Shown here one piece after another: positions 1-6,008 of a stretch of 14,406 nucleotides of DNA. Source of the DNA: Neisseria lactamica (GTDB lineage Bacteria > Pseudomonadota > Gammaproteobacteria > Burkholderiales > Neisseriaceae); assembly GCA_001067655.1 (NCBI GenBank), contig JUNU01000234.1:1-14406 (forward strand). Direction: 5' to 3'. The position numbers and the translations under genes are program-made. Below the pieces are notes generated by a model. It was not told the origin of the DNA, made no database searches, and was given only the letters and a program-made list of their open reading frames with translations. How positions within the stretch are numbered: position 1 is the first letter of the stretch; each line of letters begins with the position of its first letter.

Positions 1-54
1 ACCGCCGACATTCTGCTTGTAAGGCAGACGCTCTACCAACTGAGCTAATCACCC
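1..54 (-). tRNA. tRNA-Val (anticodon TAC), partial
   Basis: Read on the minus strand, the segment starts GGGTGATTAGCTCAG at position 54, has a D-arm with TTGGTAGAGC, and an anticodon arm with loop CTTACAA, giving anticodon TAC (valine). It closely matches the known bacterial tRNA-Val(UAC). The window starts before the T-arm and acceptor 3' strand, so the gene is cut by the window edge and is not broken. Confidence 0.93.
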
Positions 55-65
55 GAGAACTTCGG

Positions 66-94
66 ATTAAACCAAAAAACCTCTATTAGGGCAA
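66..94 (-). promoter_or_regulatory. probable promoter of tRNA-Val
   Basis: On the minus strand, TTGCCC (94-89) is followed after 17 bases by TTTAAT (71-66), about a dozen bases before the tRNA 5' end at 54. Spacing and position fit a sigma-70 promoter. This is seen by eye only. Confidence 0.5.
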
Positions 95-157
95 GCCGTT
101 TGTTTTAAGATAAATATATTTATTTGAATATAAATAATAAATAAGTTTAGTATTACC

Positions 158-751
158 TCAATCAAAAATCATATGCCCCAGTTTGTCGGCTTTGGTGTGC
201 AGATAACGTTCGTTTTCAACATTCTCGCCTACATGGAGCGGAATACGTTCGACGACATTGATGCCTGCATCTTTCAAAGTCTGAATCTTTTCAGGATTAT
301 TAGTCAGCAGCTTGACGGCACGGATATTCAGATGGTCGTAGATTTGCTTGGCAAGCGTAAAGTCGCGTGCATCAACGGGTAGTCCGAGTGCGAGGTTGGC
401 TTCGACCGTATCCATCCCTTCGTCTTGAAGCCGGTAGGCACGGATTTTGTTGATTAAACCGATACCGCGTCCTTCTTGACGCAAATAAACGATGACACCG
501 CGCCCTTCTTGCTGAACCGCCTTCATCGCCGCTTCAAGCTGCGGACCGCAGTCGCATTTTTTGGAAAACAGGGCATCGCCGGTCAAACATTCGGAGTGGA
601 TGCGGGTCAGAACGGGGAGGTCGTCTGAAAAATCGCCCATCGTCAAAGCGATGTGTTCTTGTCCGCTCGGTTCTTCAAAACCGTGCATAGTGAAGTTGCC
701 CCATTCGGTCGGCAGGCGGCAGGAGGCGACGAATTTCAAGGTATTATTCAT
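158..751 (-). CDS. ribA: GTP cyclohydrolase II (RibA)
   Basis: The 197-residue protein converts GTP to 2,5-diamino-6-ribosylamino-4(3H)-pyrimidinone 5'-phosphate, formate and pyrophosphate, the first step of riboflavin synthesis, in the cytoplasm. Its length matches stand-alone RibA. The zinc site is visible as Cys55, Cys66 and Cys68 (HSECLTGDALF ... KKCDCG). The catalytic/GTP segment follows (VYLRQEGRGIGL, about 89-100), and then the C-terminal LLTNNPEKI motif. There is no fused RibB (DHBP synthase) domain. The start at 751 lies inside the end of the upstream gene: the two reading frames overlap by 8 bases, so translation is probably coupled. Residues 41-45 (FSDDL) are encoded by an uptake sequence. 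No clear terminator lies between its stop and tRNA-Val. Confidence 0.97.
   Translation of the reverse strand: MNNTLKFVASCRLPTEWGNFTMHGFEEPSGQEHIALTMGDFSDDLPVLTRIHSECLTGDALFSKKCDCGPQLEAAMKAVQQEGRGVIVYLRQEGRGIGLINKIRAYRLQDEGMDTVEANLALGLPVDARDFTLAKQIYDHLNIRAVKLLTNNPEKIQTLKDAGINVVERIPLHVGENVENERYLHTKADKLGHMIFD
618..629 (+). repeat. DNA uptake sequence in ribA
   Basis: An exact AGGTCGTCTGAA. Read on the coding (minus) strand it gives the FSDDL stretch of RibA. Confidence 0.85.
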
Positions 752-1412
752 GTTCTTCTTCCTTGTCTTCGATGCCTGCCAATGCTTTCAGCGGCTCGGC
801 AAGTGCCAACGCCAGCGCCGACCAATCCGTTTGTGCTGCCTCATCGGCTTGATCTTTATCTGTAAACTCAACATGGACCACGCCCAAAACCGTGCCGTTT
901 TGCGTTGCTACGGGAATGGACAACTGGCTTCCGCTCCCCTCGTTCCGGCTGCCTTGGATTTTGTCCAGCGAAAGCCAATAGGCAATATCGTTGGCAATAT
1001 TCATCCAACCGCTCTGCGCCGTACGGCAGGCAAGGTAAACCGTACCGTTTTCTTCATGAACCGCCAACAGATTCTCCAAAGGCTCGCCTTGCGCCGAGAT
1101 ACGAACCAGCCTTGCATGCGGTTTGCCCGGAAGGTGGATGTAAACCGCCGCGCTTTTGACGGCTTTTGCGCGACTGAATACCGAATCCAGAGCCATGAAA
1201 ACCTGTTTGAGCAAAACTTCATTTTCCGGCGTTTCTTCAATATGGTCTGCCAGCTTCCAACCGTCTTCTTCACGCCATAAAACCGAGCGGTCAATCGAAG
1301 CATTGCCCATATCCATCACCGTCTTCGCGGTCAGATAAGCAACACGGAGGTCGTCTGAAGACAGCTTCAAACCCTGTGTCTGTAAAAAATCCTGAATCAG
1401 TAAAACAGGCAT
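744..1412 (-). CDS. GAF-like domain protein of unknown function, upstream of ribA
   Basis: A 222-residue soluble protein. I chose the start at 1412 because AAAGGAA sits 7-8 bases upstream, and because the longer reading frame (to 1490) would run across the likely promoter. From about residue 60 to 215 the pattern suggests a GAF fold: a long helix, the VYIHLPGKPHARLVRIS strand pair, a QSGWMNIANDIAYW segment like the exposed loop of GAF proteins, and a closing VLGVVHVEFTDKD strand pair. No catalytic or HTH domain is visible, so it may be a stand-alone ligand sensor. It is the first gene of an operon with ribA and overlaps it by 8 bases, which hints at a link to flavin or redox state, but that is inference. 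It ends in an acidic EDKEEEHE tail. The SSDDL near residue 20 is uptake-sequence encoded. Confidence 0.75.
   Translation of the reverse strand: MPVLLIQDFLQTQGLKLSSDDLRVAYLTAKTVMDMGNASIDRSVLWREEDGWKLADHIEETPENEVLLKQVFMALDSVFSRAKAVKSAAVYIHLPGKPHARLVRISAQGEPLENLLAVHEENGTVYLACRTAQSGWMNIANDIAYWLSLDKIQGSRNEGSGSQLSIPVATQNGTVLGVVHVEFTDKDQADEAAQTDWSALALALAEPLKALAGIEDKEEEHE
1348..1359 (+). repeat. DNA uptake sequence in the GAF-like gene
   Basis: An exact AGGTCGTCTGAA. On the coding strand it gives the SSDDL stretch near the N-terminus. Confidence 0.85.
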
Positions 1413-1460
1413 GATGTTCCTTTTTGATATTAGTGTGTTCCGGCAGATAACCGACCTGCC

Positions 1461-1490
1461 ATTATATCGGTCGGAATAAAGCAATTTCAA
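1461..1490 (-). promoter_or_regulatory. promoter of the GAF-protein/ribA operon
   Basis: Minus strand: TTGAAA (1490-1485), an 18-base spacer, then a perfect TATAAT (1466-1461), about 50 bases before the start codon at 1412. An inverted repeat CCGACC (1451-1456) / GGTCGG (1469-1474) brackets the -10 box and could be an operator. Confidence 0.65.
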
Positions 1491-1502
1491 GCCAAAGATT
1501 GT

Positions 1503-1530
1503 TTGCAGAGCAGGATACTTTGTGTATAAT
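1503..1530 (+). promoter_or_regulatory. promoter of tRNA-Leu
   Basis: TTGCAG (1503-1508), a 16-base spacer, then a perfect TATAAT (1525-1530), placing the start of transcription about 8-10 bases before the mature tRNA 5' end. It is back to back with the promoter of the GAF/ribA operon. Confidence 0.65.
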
Positions 1531-1545
1531 TCCGAGTTTCATCAC

Positions 1546-1630
1546 GCGGACGTGGCGAAATTGGTAGACGCACCAGATTTAGGTTCTGGCGCCGAGAGGT
1601 GTGAGAGTTCGAGTCTCTCCGTCCGCACCA
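1546..1630 (+). tRNA. tRNA-Leu (anticodon TAG)
   Basis: An 85-nt gene with acceptor stem GCGGACG/CGTCCGC, an encoded CCA (1628-1630), the leucine-type long variable arm (GCCGAGAGGTGTGAG region) and anticodon stem-loop CCAGA-TTTAGGT-TCTGG, giving anticodon TAG. It closely matches known tRNA-Leu(UAG). Its T-arm and acceptor 3' half (from 1608) form the left attachment site of the integrated element, so the last bases of this working tRNA may come from the element. Confidence 0.96.
1608..1623 (+). repeat. attL core, within tRNA-Leu
   Basis: TTCGAGTCTCTCCGTC, covering the T-arm 3' part and most of the acceptor 3' strand, is repeated exactly at 10466-10481. The tRNA here continues into an intact CGCACCA end. 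Confidence 0.8.
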
Positions 1631-1639
1631 ACATACAAA

Positions 1640-1668
1640 AACGCTTAGAAATTCTAGGCGTTTTTTTT
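1640..1668 (+). terminator. Rho-independent terminator after tRNA-Leu
   Basis: AACGCTTAGAA pairs with TTCTAGGCGTT (11 pairs including one G-U, nearly no loop beyond a single A), followed by a run of eight T. It ends the tRNA-Leu transcript before the integrase. Confidence 0.85.
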
Positions 1669-1797
1669 CGTTTAATCCCGTCTAATACCATCAACCAATC
1701 TCAATAAATACAAGGCTTTCAGGCTGATTGCTATCCTATTGTCTTCTTCCTGACTGTATAATTCCGTCTAATTCAGCTTAATTGAAGTAACCTAAAA

Positions 1798-1849
1798 TTT
1801 ACGGTATCTTTTGCGGTATCTGAAAAATACCTTGAAAAAATACCGTAAA
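1798..1849. promoter_or_regulatory. left integrase arm-type sites
   Basis: TTTACGGTAT (1798-1807) and TTTGCGGTAT (1810-1819) are direct repeats 12 bp apart. Then come inverted copies ATACCTTGAA (1827-1836, imperfect) and ATACCGTAAA (1840-1849), 13 bp apart. The same 10-mer occurs twice, also 12 bp apart, at the other end of the element. The last copy ends one base before the integrase ATG and occupies the place of its ribosome-binding site, so integrase binding here could repress its own gene. Their role as arm sites is inferred. Confidence 0.7.
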
Positions 1850-1850
1850 A

Positions 1851-3077
1851 ATGAAGCTGAACGACCGCCAAATCAAAAACGCCAAGCCCGCCGAAAAACC
1901 GTTTAAGCTGAATGACGGCAAGGGCTTGTATTTGTATATTAATACGAGCGGTGGGAAGTTATGGCGGTTTGACTTTTCGCATAACGGCAAACGTAAAACG
2001 CTTTCAATCGGCAAATATCCGACCGTATCACTGGTAGAAGCCCGCCAAGCCGCTGAAAACGCCCGCCGCTTGCTTGCATCGGGGCAAGACCCCAGCGAAG
2101 CCAAGCAACAGGGAAAACGCGAACGGCAAGCCGCCGCCCTAAATACCTTTGAATCAATCGCCCGCCGATGGCATACCGACAATCTACACCGCTGGAAAGA
2201 AAACCACGCCGCCCGCGTGTTGAGATATTTTGAAACCGACGTATTTCCCGTCATCGGCGCAATGCCGATACAGGAAATAAGGGTAAGTGATATTAAGGCG
2301 GTTATTGATGGCGTGATGGCACGGGGCGTGAACAATACCGCTGAAAAAATCAGGGAATGGACAGGGGCAATATTTGACTATGCTGTCATGCTTGAAATTG
2401 TGGAAACAAACCCCGCTTATTCGTTGCGTAAATACATTCCCAGCAAGCAGACCGACCATCGCCCCGCTCTGCCCCGCGAAGAACTGACCGAGTTTTTCCG
2501 CCGCCTGATACTGGCAGAGATTGAGCCGCAAAACAGAATAGCCCTGATTTTGAATATGCTGACCTTTTTACGAAGCACGGAACTTAGGGGCGGGCAATGG
2601 AATGAAATAGACTTTGACGCGGCAATGTGGACAGTTCCCACCCAGCGTATGAAGCACGAGAAGACCGCGCCGAAACCGCCCCATGCCGTGCCGCTGGCTG
2701 ACTGGACGCTTGAACTTTTGGCAGAACTGAAAGAGCTTACCGGTAATACGCCGTTTCTGTTTCCGAGCCGTACCAAGACGGACGGCTTTATCAGCGACGC
2801 AACCATCAGCCGGATCATTGAGCGCATGGGCTACAAAGGCAGAGTAACCCCGCATGGTTTCCGTTCCCTTGCAAGCAGCGTTTTGAATGAACAAGGCTTT
2901 AACCCTGACGCGATAGAGCGGCAGCTTGCCCACATTGAAAACAACAAAATCCGCGCCGCCTACAACCGCGCCGATTATCTGAACGAGCGCAAAGAGTTTA
3001 TGCAATGGTATAGCGACTTTTTGCGGGAACGGTATAACCAAGCATTGCAACTGATTCAAGATGGCAAGACTGATTAA
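1851..3077 (+). CDS. int: tyrosine-recombinase integrase, P4 type with DUF4102 N-terminus
   Basis: A 408-residue integrase, a usual length for the family. Residues 1-90 form the DUF4102-type arm-binding domain (MKLNDRQIKNAKP, then NDGKGLYLYI and LSIGKYPTVSLVEAR). Residues 95-190 are the SAM-like core-binding domain, and 205-385 the catalytic domain. The likely catalytic residues are Arg241 (FLRSTEL), Lys268 in the beta hairpin, His335 and Arg338 (HGFRS), His361 (LAH) and the nucleophile Tyr371 (AAYNRADY). The set appears complete, so the enzyme is probably active. It lies about 220 bp from tRNA-Leu and reads away from it, the normal layout for tRNA-integrating islands. The start is fixed by the family N-terminus although no Shine-Dalgarno sequence is seen; repeated arm-like sites fill that space. 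The stop directly abuts an uptake sequence. Confidence 0.96.
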   Translation: MKLNDRQIKNAKPAEKPFKLNDGKGLYLYINTSGGKLWRFDFSHNGKRKTLSIGKYPTVSLVEARQAAENARRLLASGQDPSEAKQQGKRERQAAALNTFESIARRWHTDNLHRWKENHAARVLRYFETDVFPVIGAMPIQEIRVSDIKAVIDGVMARGVNNTAEKIREWTGAIFDYAVMLEIVETNPAYSLRKYIPSKQTDHRPALPREELTEFFRRLILAEIEPQNRIALILNMLTFLRSTELRGGQWNEIDFDAAMWTVPTQRMKHEKTAPKPPHAVPLADWTLELLAELKELTGNTPFLFPSRTKTDGFISDATISRIIERMGYKGRVTPHGFRSLASSVLNEQGFNPDAIERQLAHIENNKIRAAYNRADYLNERKEFMQWYSDFLRERYNQALQLIQDGKTD

Positions 3078-3089
3078 AGGTCGTCTGAA
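3078..3089 (+). repeat. DNA uptake sequence after int
   Basis: AGGTCGTCTGAA starts on the base after the integrase stop codon. It has no inverted partner, so it is not a terminator. Confidence 0.85.
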
Positions 3090-3139
3090 AATATCTACTT
3101 CGAGTTTTTGCGTTGTTTTTATTAGTTTAAAGGTGTCAA

Positions 3140-3337
3140 ATGATTCCACATACCACATATCCAAGAGATATTGCAGCATATAGCCCAAAATATGCGGCTA
3201 TATTCAATATCCGTAAAAACCCTGAATTTCATGACGTACTAGGAGTTTTTAGCTGGCAAGCCGAAAGGGTGTTAACTAGAGTATTTCAAAGATTTGAAAT
3301 ACTTGAGCATGGCATAACGCTATGGAGCCATAAGTAA
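3140..3337 (+). CDS. N-terminal fragment of the interrupted cargo gene (65 aa)
   Basis: This part has a good ribosome-binding site (AAAGG, 7 bases before ATG), so it should be translated as a 65-residue peptide ending ...GITLWSHK. It has no recognisable domain, signal peptide or membrane segment. Alone it is probably non-functional. Confidence 0.4.
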   Translation: MIPHTTYPRDIAAYSPKYAAIFNIRKNPEFHDVLGVFSWQAERVLTRVFQRFEILEHGITLWSHK

Positions 3338-3439
3338 ACTTACAAGGTTTCTTTAGTTGAGGAGCAGGTTAATGACGCGTTAGAGAAGTATCAGGAAAAG
3401 AACGGAGACCCCATCGATTATTCAGATTATTTTTATCCC

Positions 3440-3916
3440 GTGATAGAAGAATTGCACTTTGGGCAAAGTTTGGAGATGCGCCTAGAAATGCAGTATTTCA
3501 TCACGGCTAAGGCTATTTATGAGTATGTTTCAAACTTCAAAGACAAACCATTGCAAGAAAACTTTAATCAATTTAGGACAATAGCAAACTTAATTTCAAC
3601 ATCCATAGAGTTTATTTCTTTGGAGTTGAGAAAAGACCAGATCAGCATAGAGGCAATAACAGAAAATGCCCGAAAAGCAAGCAAAGCCAAGCAAAGCCCC
3701 TATGAAAAAGCGGGAACGATAGCTGCCGTAAATCAGTTATTGGAAGAAAGAAAGGAAATGCTGAATAAAAAAGGGGGGAAATCAGAGTTATGTAGAATTA
3801 TTCAAGACTTAATTGTAACTAAGGGTATCCCATGCCCGGCAAAAAGAGAACCAACGGAAAAAACTATCATGAAATGGATTAATCAATTCCAAAAAAACAT
3901 GGAATCGACAAGCTAA
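3440..3916 (+). CDS. C-terminal fragment of the interrupted cargo gene (158 aa from GTG)
   Basis: The frame downstream of the TAA could restart at GTG 3440, but no Shine-Dalgarno sequence precedes it, and 34 codons of clearly protein-like sequence upstream (VSLVEEQVNDALEKYQEKNG and onward) would be left out. That favours a broken gene over a separate one. The encoded protein is mainly helical, has no membrane segment, and carries a basic patch near KGGKSELCRIIQDL. Confidence 0.4.
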   Translation: MIEELHFGQSLEMRLEMQYFITAKAIYEYVSNFKDKPLQENFNQFRTIANLISTSIEFISLELRKDQISIEAITENARKASKAKQSPYEKAGTIAAVNQLLEERKEMLNKKGGKSELCRIIQDLIVTKGIPCPAKREPTEKTIMKWINQFQKNMESTS

Positions 3917-3920
3917 TTTT

Positions 3921-3962
3921 AGGAAGTCAGCATGGTATTACAGGAAGTCAGCATGGTATTAC
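3921..3962 (+). repeat. two perfect 21-bp tandem copies
   Basis: The unit AGGAAGTCAGCATGGTATTA plus C occurs at 3921-3941 and again, identical, at 3942-3962, just after the cargo gene stop. It looks like a recent slippage duplication or a double binding site ahead of the AlpA-like gene. Confidence 0.85.
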
Positions 3963-3968
3963 CTTAAC

Positions 3969-3996
3969 AGCCGCCCACAGAGGCGGCTATATTTTT
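3969..3996 (+). terminator. Rho-independent terminator before the AlpA-like gene
   Basis: AGCCGCC (3969-3975), a 6-base loop, GGCGGCT (3982-3988), then ATATTTTT. It would separate int/cargo transcription from the AlpA-like operon. Confidence 0.75.
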
Positions 3997-4035
3997 GCCT
4001 GTCATCTAATCCGACCAAAAGAAAGGCAAAAGCAT

Positions 4036-4251
4036 ATGAATAACACAGTATTAAGAGCAGACGATACTGCCCGCGCATTAGGTGTTTCACGGGCGACTAT
4101 TTGGAATTGGGTAAACCCTAAGAGCCGCCATTTCCGCCCTGATTTTCCTAAGCCTATCAAACTTTCCGCAAATATTACCGGCTGGCTTGCAAGCGAGATT
4201 GACGACTATATCGGCAAACTGGCAGCCAAACGCGAAGAGCAGGCAAATTGA
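4036..4251 (+). CDS. AlpA-like helix-turn-helix regulator
   Basis: A 71-residue protein of the AlpA / MerR-like small phage regulator type. Residues 5-27 (VLRADDTARALGVSRATIWNWV) form the helix-turn-helix, followed by FPKPIKLSANITGW and then ASEIDDYIGKLAAKREEQ, the standard AlpA order: recognition helix, FPKP-(I/V)KL wing, W..SEI..WI helix. An AAAGGCAAAAGC segment precedes the ATG. In P4-like satellites and Gram-negative PICIs, AlpA proteins activate integrase or element genes, and here it begins the run of satellite genes after a terminator. The exact target is not visible; the 21-bp tandem repeat upstream is a candidate. Confidence 0.88.
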   Translation: MNNTVLRADDTARALGVSRATIWNWVNPKSRHFRPDFPKPIKLSANITGWLASEIDDYIGKLAAKREEQAN

Positions 4252-4271
4252 TTTATCAGGCGCAAACAAAT

Positions 4272-4297
4272 GCCGCCTGAACGGACATTCAGACGGC
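4272..4297. other. hairpin made of two uptake-like sequences
   Basis: GCCGCCTGAA (4272-4281) pairs with TTCAGACGGC (4288-4297) with one mismatch around a 6-base loop, in the gap before the winged-helix gene. The right arm is the complement of GCCGTCTGAA, the 10-mer core of the meningococcal uptake dialect, unlike the GTCGTCTGAA core elsewhere in the window. No T run follows on the plus strand. Confidence 0.6.
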
Positions 4298-4314
4298 GGA
4301 AAGGATTATTAAGC

Positions 4315-4554
4315 ATGAGCGATTATTTTACCAACGGCAAGGCAAAAACGCCAAGCCAAAAAGAGCGCGTTTTATCCCGATTGAAACAGGGCAGCGTTAC
4401 ATCATGGGAGCTTACCCAAATGGGTATATTGGGCTACAACACGCGCATCATGGAGCTTCGCAGGGCGGGGCATGACATCGTTACCGTGATGGAAGAAGTA
4501 ACAAACCAATTTGGCGAAACCGTGAAACGCGGTCGGTTCGTATTAATCAATTAA
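4315..4554 (+). CDS. small winged-helix protein (HTH_39-like)
   Basis: A 79-residue protein. I chose ATG 4315 over the upstream in-frame ATG at 4270 because GGAAAGGA lies a good distance upstream and the extra residues would be encoded by the hairpin. Residues 12-60 (PSQKERVLSRLKQGSVTSWELTQ, then YNTRIMELRRAGHDIVT) have the pattern of the small phage winged-helix family HTH_39: helix, 'S.EL' helix, recognition helix with R.LR..G..I, and a two-strand wing ending GRFVLIN. It is likely a DNA-binding regulator or excisionase-like factor of the element. It lies 63 bp after the AlpA-like gene and 16 bp before the coiled-coil gene, so probably in one operon. Confidence 0.75.
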   Translation: MSDYFTNGKAKTPSQKERVLSRLKQGSVTSWELTQMGILGYNTRIMELRRAGHDIVTVMEEVTNQFGETVKRGRFVLIN

Positions 4555-4570
4555 ATCAGGAGCTTTAACT

Positions 4571-5269
4571 ATGAATATCGAATATACAAAGACAACTTTT
4601 GCGACCCGTCAAAAGTTACTAAAAGAAGAAGAGGACAAATGCAGCGAACTGACCGCCCAAATTGAAGCGGCGGAAGCTGGTGTTACAGAAGCGCAGGCGG
4701 TAATCAATGAATTTGCAGGGCTACGAAACAGACGCAAAGGCATATTTGCCAATTTGTTGAAAATGGGCAAACCCACAAACAGCGAAGAAGCCAAAGGGCT
4801 TGATTCAGAGATTGCCGCCAAACGTGAAGAAGCCGACCGCGCCGCCGATATGCTGGAAGCGCAAAAAGAACTGTTGGAAAGCCTTTTTGATGAACGTCTC
4901 CAACACCTGAACCGCATTTCAGAGCTTCGCAATTTATTGTCCGTTTCCCGTTACGAGATGTTTATCATCGACATAGAAGAAACCCACTTGCCCGAATATA
5001 TGGAAGCATCCCGCGCCTATATCAAAGCCGCCGCGAAATTGGTGGGAATCGGTAAAGCCGCCGCTGAGATGAGAATGAAGCTTTTTGAAAACGGTTTGCG
5101 GGTTGATTGTCCGTCCTATGGGCAATCCATGCCAGATAGAATCATTGATTTACGTTTACCCGGCTTCTTCAATATGTTGGACAACACAGGCGGGGAAGAA
5201 AACGCCATTTTCGACATCTTGGAAGACGCGGAGAAAGAAAAAGAAGCGGCTTTGGACAATTTGAAATAG
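4571..5269 (+). CDS. coiled-coil protein of unknown function
   Basis: A 232-residue protein with a clear ribosome-binding site (AGGAG, 8-9 bases before the ATG). Residues 12-50 (KLLKEEEDKCSELTAQIEAA and onward) and about 70-125 (EIAAKREEADRAADMLEAQK and onward) have heptad patterns of a long coiled coil broken near the RNRRKGIFANLLKMGKP turn. A more globular segment (IDIEETHLPEYMEASRAYIK) and an acidic tail (EDAEKEKEAALDNLK) follow. There is no membrane segment, signal peptide or cysteine motif. Coiled-coil proteins next to small terminase genes in satellites can be scaffold or capsid-size factors, but I see no specific similarity to one, so no function is assigned. Confidence 0.75.
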   Translation: MNIEYTKTTFATRQKLLKEEEDKCSELTAQIEAAEAGVTEAQAVINEFAGLRNRRKGIFANLLKMGKPTNSEEAKGLDSEIAAKREEADRAADMLEAQKELLESLFDERLQHLNRISELRNLLSVSRYEMFIIDIEETHLPEYMEASRAYIKAAAKLVGIGKAAAEMRMKLFENGLRVDCPSYGQSMPDRIIDLRLPGFFNMLDNTGGEENAIFDILEDAEKEKEAALDNLK

Positions 5270-5282
5270 CAACACTCAAACA

Positions 5283-5317
5283 GCCGCCCAAAGGCTGAAA
5301 AATCGCTGCTGGGCGGC
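5283..5317. other. perfect 8-bp inverted repeat before the terminase-like gene
   Basis: GCCGCCCA (5283-5290) and TGGGCGGC (5310-5317) are exact complements around a 19-base loop, between the coiled-coil stop and the ATG at 5338. There is no T run, so it is not a standard terminator. It could stabilise mRNA or modulate expression. Confidence 0.6.
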
Positions 5318-5337
5318 GTTCTGAAAGGATTAAGGAC

Positions 5338-5877
5338 ATGACCCCTAAACAAGAACAGTTTGCCCGTCTGTATGTGGAAACGGGCAATGCGAGCGAAGCA
5401 TATAGGCAAATCTACAACACCGACAACATGAAGCCCGAAACGGTAACGAATGAAGCCTATAAGCTGCTTCAAAACCCCGATATTTCCGCGATGGTGGACG
5501 GCTTAAAGGAAGAAGCGCGGCAACGACACGCGGTAACGGTGGGCGACCTGTTGCACGAATTGGAACAGGCGCGGGCGGCGGCACTGGCAGCCCCTACACC
5601 GCAAAGCAGCGCGGCGGTATCGGCAACGATGGGCAAGGCAAAAATGCTGGGCTTGCTGGTAGATAAGGCGGAAATCAAGGCAGAGGCGGAAGTCAGCACG
5701 AAACAGGAAAAATACACCCCGCCGTTAACGGACGATGAAATGCAGCAAGTCATAAAGTCTTTTTTCAATAAGCCGTACAGTGAAATTACGCTTGAAGACA
5801 TCATCGGAACCGTTGGAGAAGATACAGAGCGCATCGGGTATGTAATAACCATGATTATCGTGGATAAAAAATTTTAG
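5338..5877 (+). CDS. terminase small subunit-like protein
   Basis: A 179-residue protein whose first 60 residues match the terminase small-subunit (Terminase_2) pattern: TPKQEQFARLYVETGNASEA, then YKLLQNPDISAMVDGLKEEA, the DNA-binding helix bundle, followed by the VTVGDLLHELEQARAAAL helix and an ATMGKAKMLGLLVDK segment, where typical proteins of this type oligomerise. The last 50 residues (TPPLTDDEMQQVIKSF to VDKKF) are less typical. In phages this protein recognises the packaging start site and delivers DNA to the large subunit; no large subunit is in the element. A lone small subunit is how some satellites redirect helper packaging, which is the suggested role here. The ribosome-binding region is AAAGGATTAAGGAC. 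A terminator follows 76 bp downstream. Confidence 0.82.
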   Translation: MTPKQEQFARLYVETGNASEAYRQIYNTDNMKPETVTNEAYKLLQNPDISAMVDGLKEEARQRHAVTVGDLLHELEQARAAALAAPTPQSSAAVSATMGKAKMLGLLVDKAEIKAEAEVSTKQEKYTPPLTDDEMQQVIKSFFNKPYSEITLEDIIGTVGEDTERIGYVITMIIVDKKF

Positions 5878-5897
5878 CCGTCCAATGCAAAAATCAT

Positions 5898-5926
5898 TTG
5901 ACAAATCGAGCCTTGAGAATCAGAAT
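5898..5926 (+). promoter_or_regulatory. possible promoter after the terminase-like gene
   Basis: A perfect TTGACA (5898-5903), a 17-base spacer and CAGAAT (5921-5926; four of six consensus bases). A transcript from here would meet the hairpin at 5953-5978 after some 45 bases, so it may be an attenuated leader or chance. Confidence 0.3.
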
Positions 5927-5952
5927 TTAGTTTCTCTCAAAACGAAATACCC

Positions 5953-5978
5953 AATCAGCAGGGTAACGCTGATTTTTT
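5953..5978 (+). terminator. Rho-independent terminator of the alpA-terS operon
   Basis: AATCAGC (5953-5959), an 8-base loop, GCTGATT (5968-5974), then a run of T to 5978. It follows the terminase-like gene and separates it from the small-ORF/replication block. Confidence 0.78.
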
Positions 5979-6008
5979 ATCGCCAAAATTCTTTTACGGG
6001 CGTTTGCG

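Larger units (their letters stand above)
3140..3916 (+). pseudogene. unknown cargo gene interrupted by one in-frame TAA
   Basis: A reading frame opens at ATG 3140 behind AAAGGTG and is stopped by TAA at 3335-3337. The same frame then stays open without another stop to 3916. Read through, it gives 258 codons. A C-to-T change of CAA (Gln) to TAA would explain the break, and no frameshift is needed. The N-terminal part is MIPHTTYPRDIAAYSPKYAA and onward. The C-terminal part is helical and charged, with LLEERKEMLNKKGGKSELC and a final KTIMKWINQFQK helix. I recognise no family. The gene is clearly more AT-rich than its neighbours and lies between int and the AlpA-like gene, a common cargo position, so it is probably a separate acquisition. 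A sequencing error at 3335 is an alternative. Confidence 0.65.

Noticed and set aside
1522..1707. 61-codon frame on the plus strand
   Set aside because: It is the translation of tRNA-Leu and its terminator.
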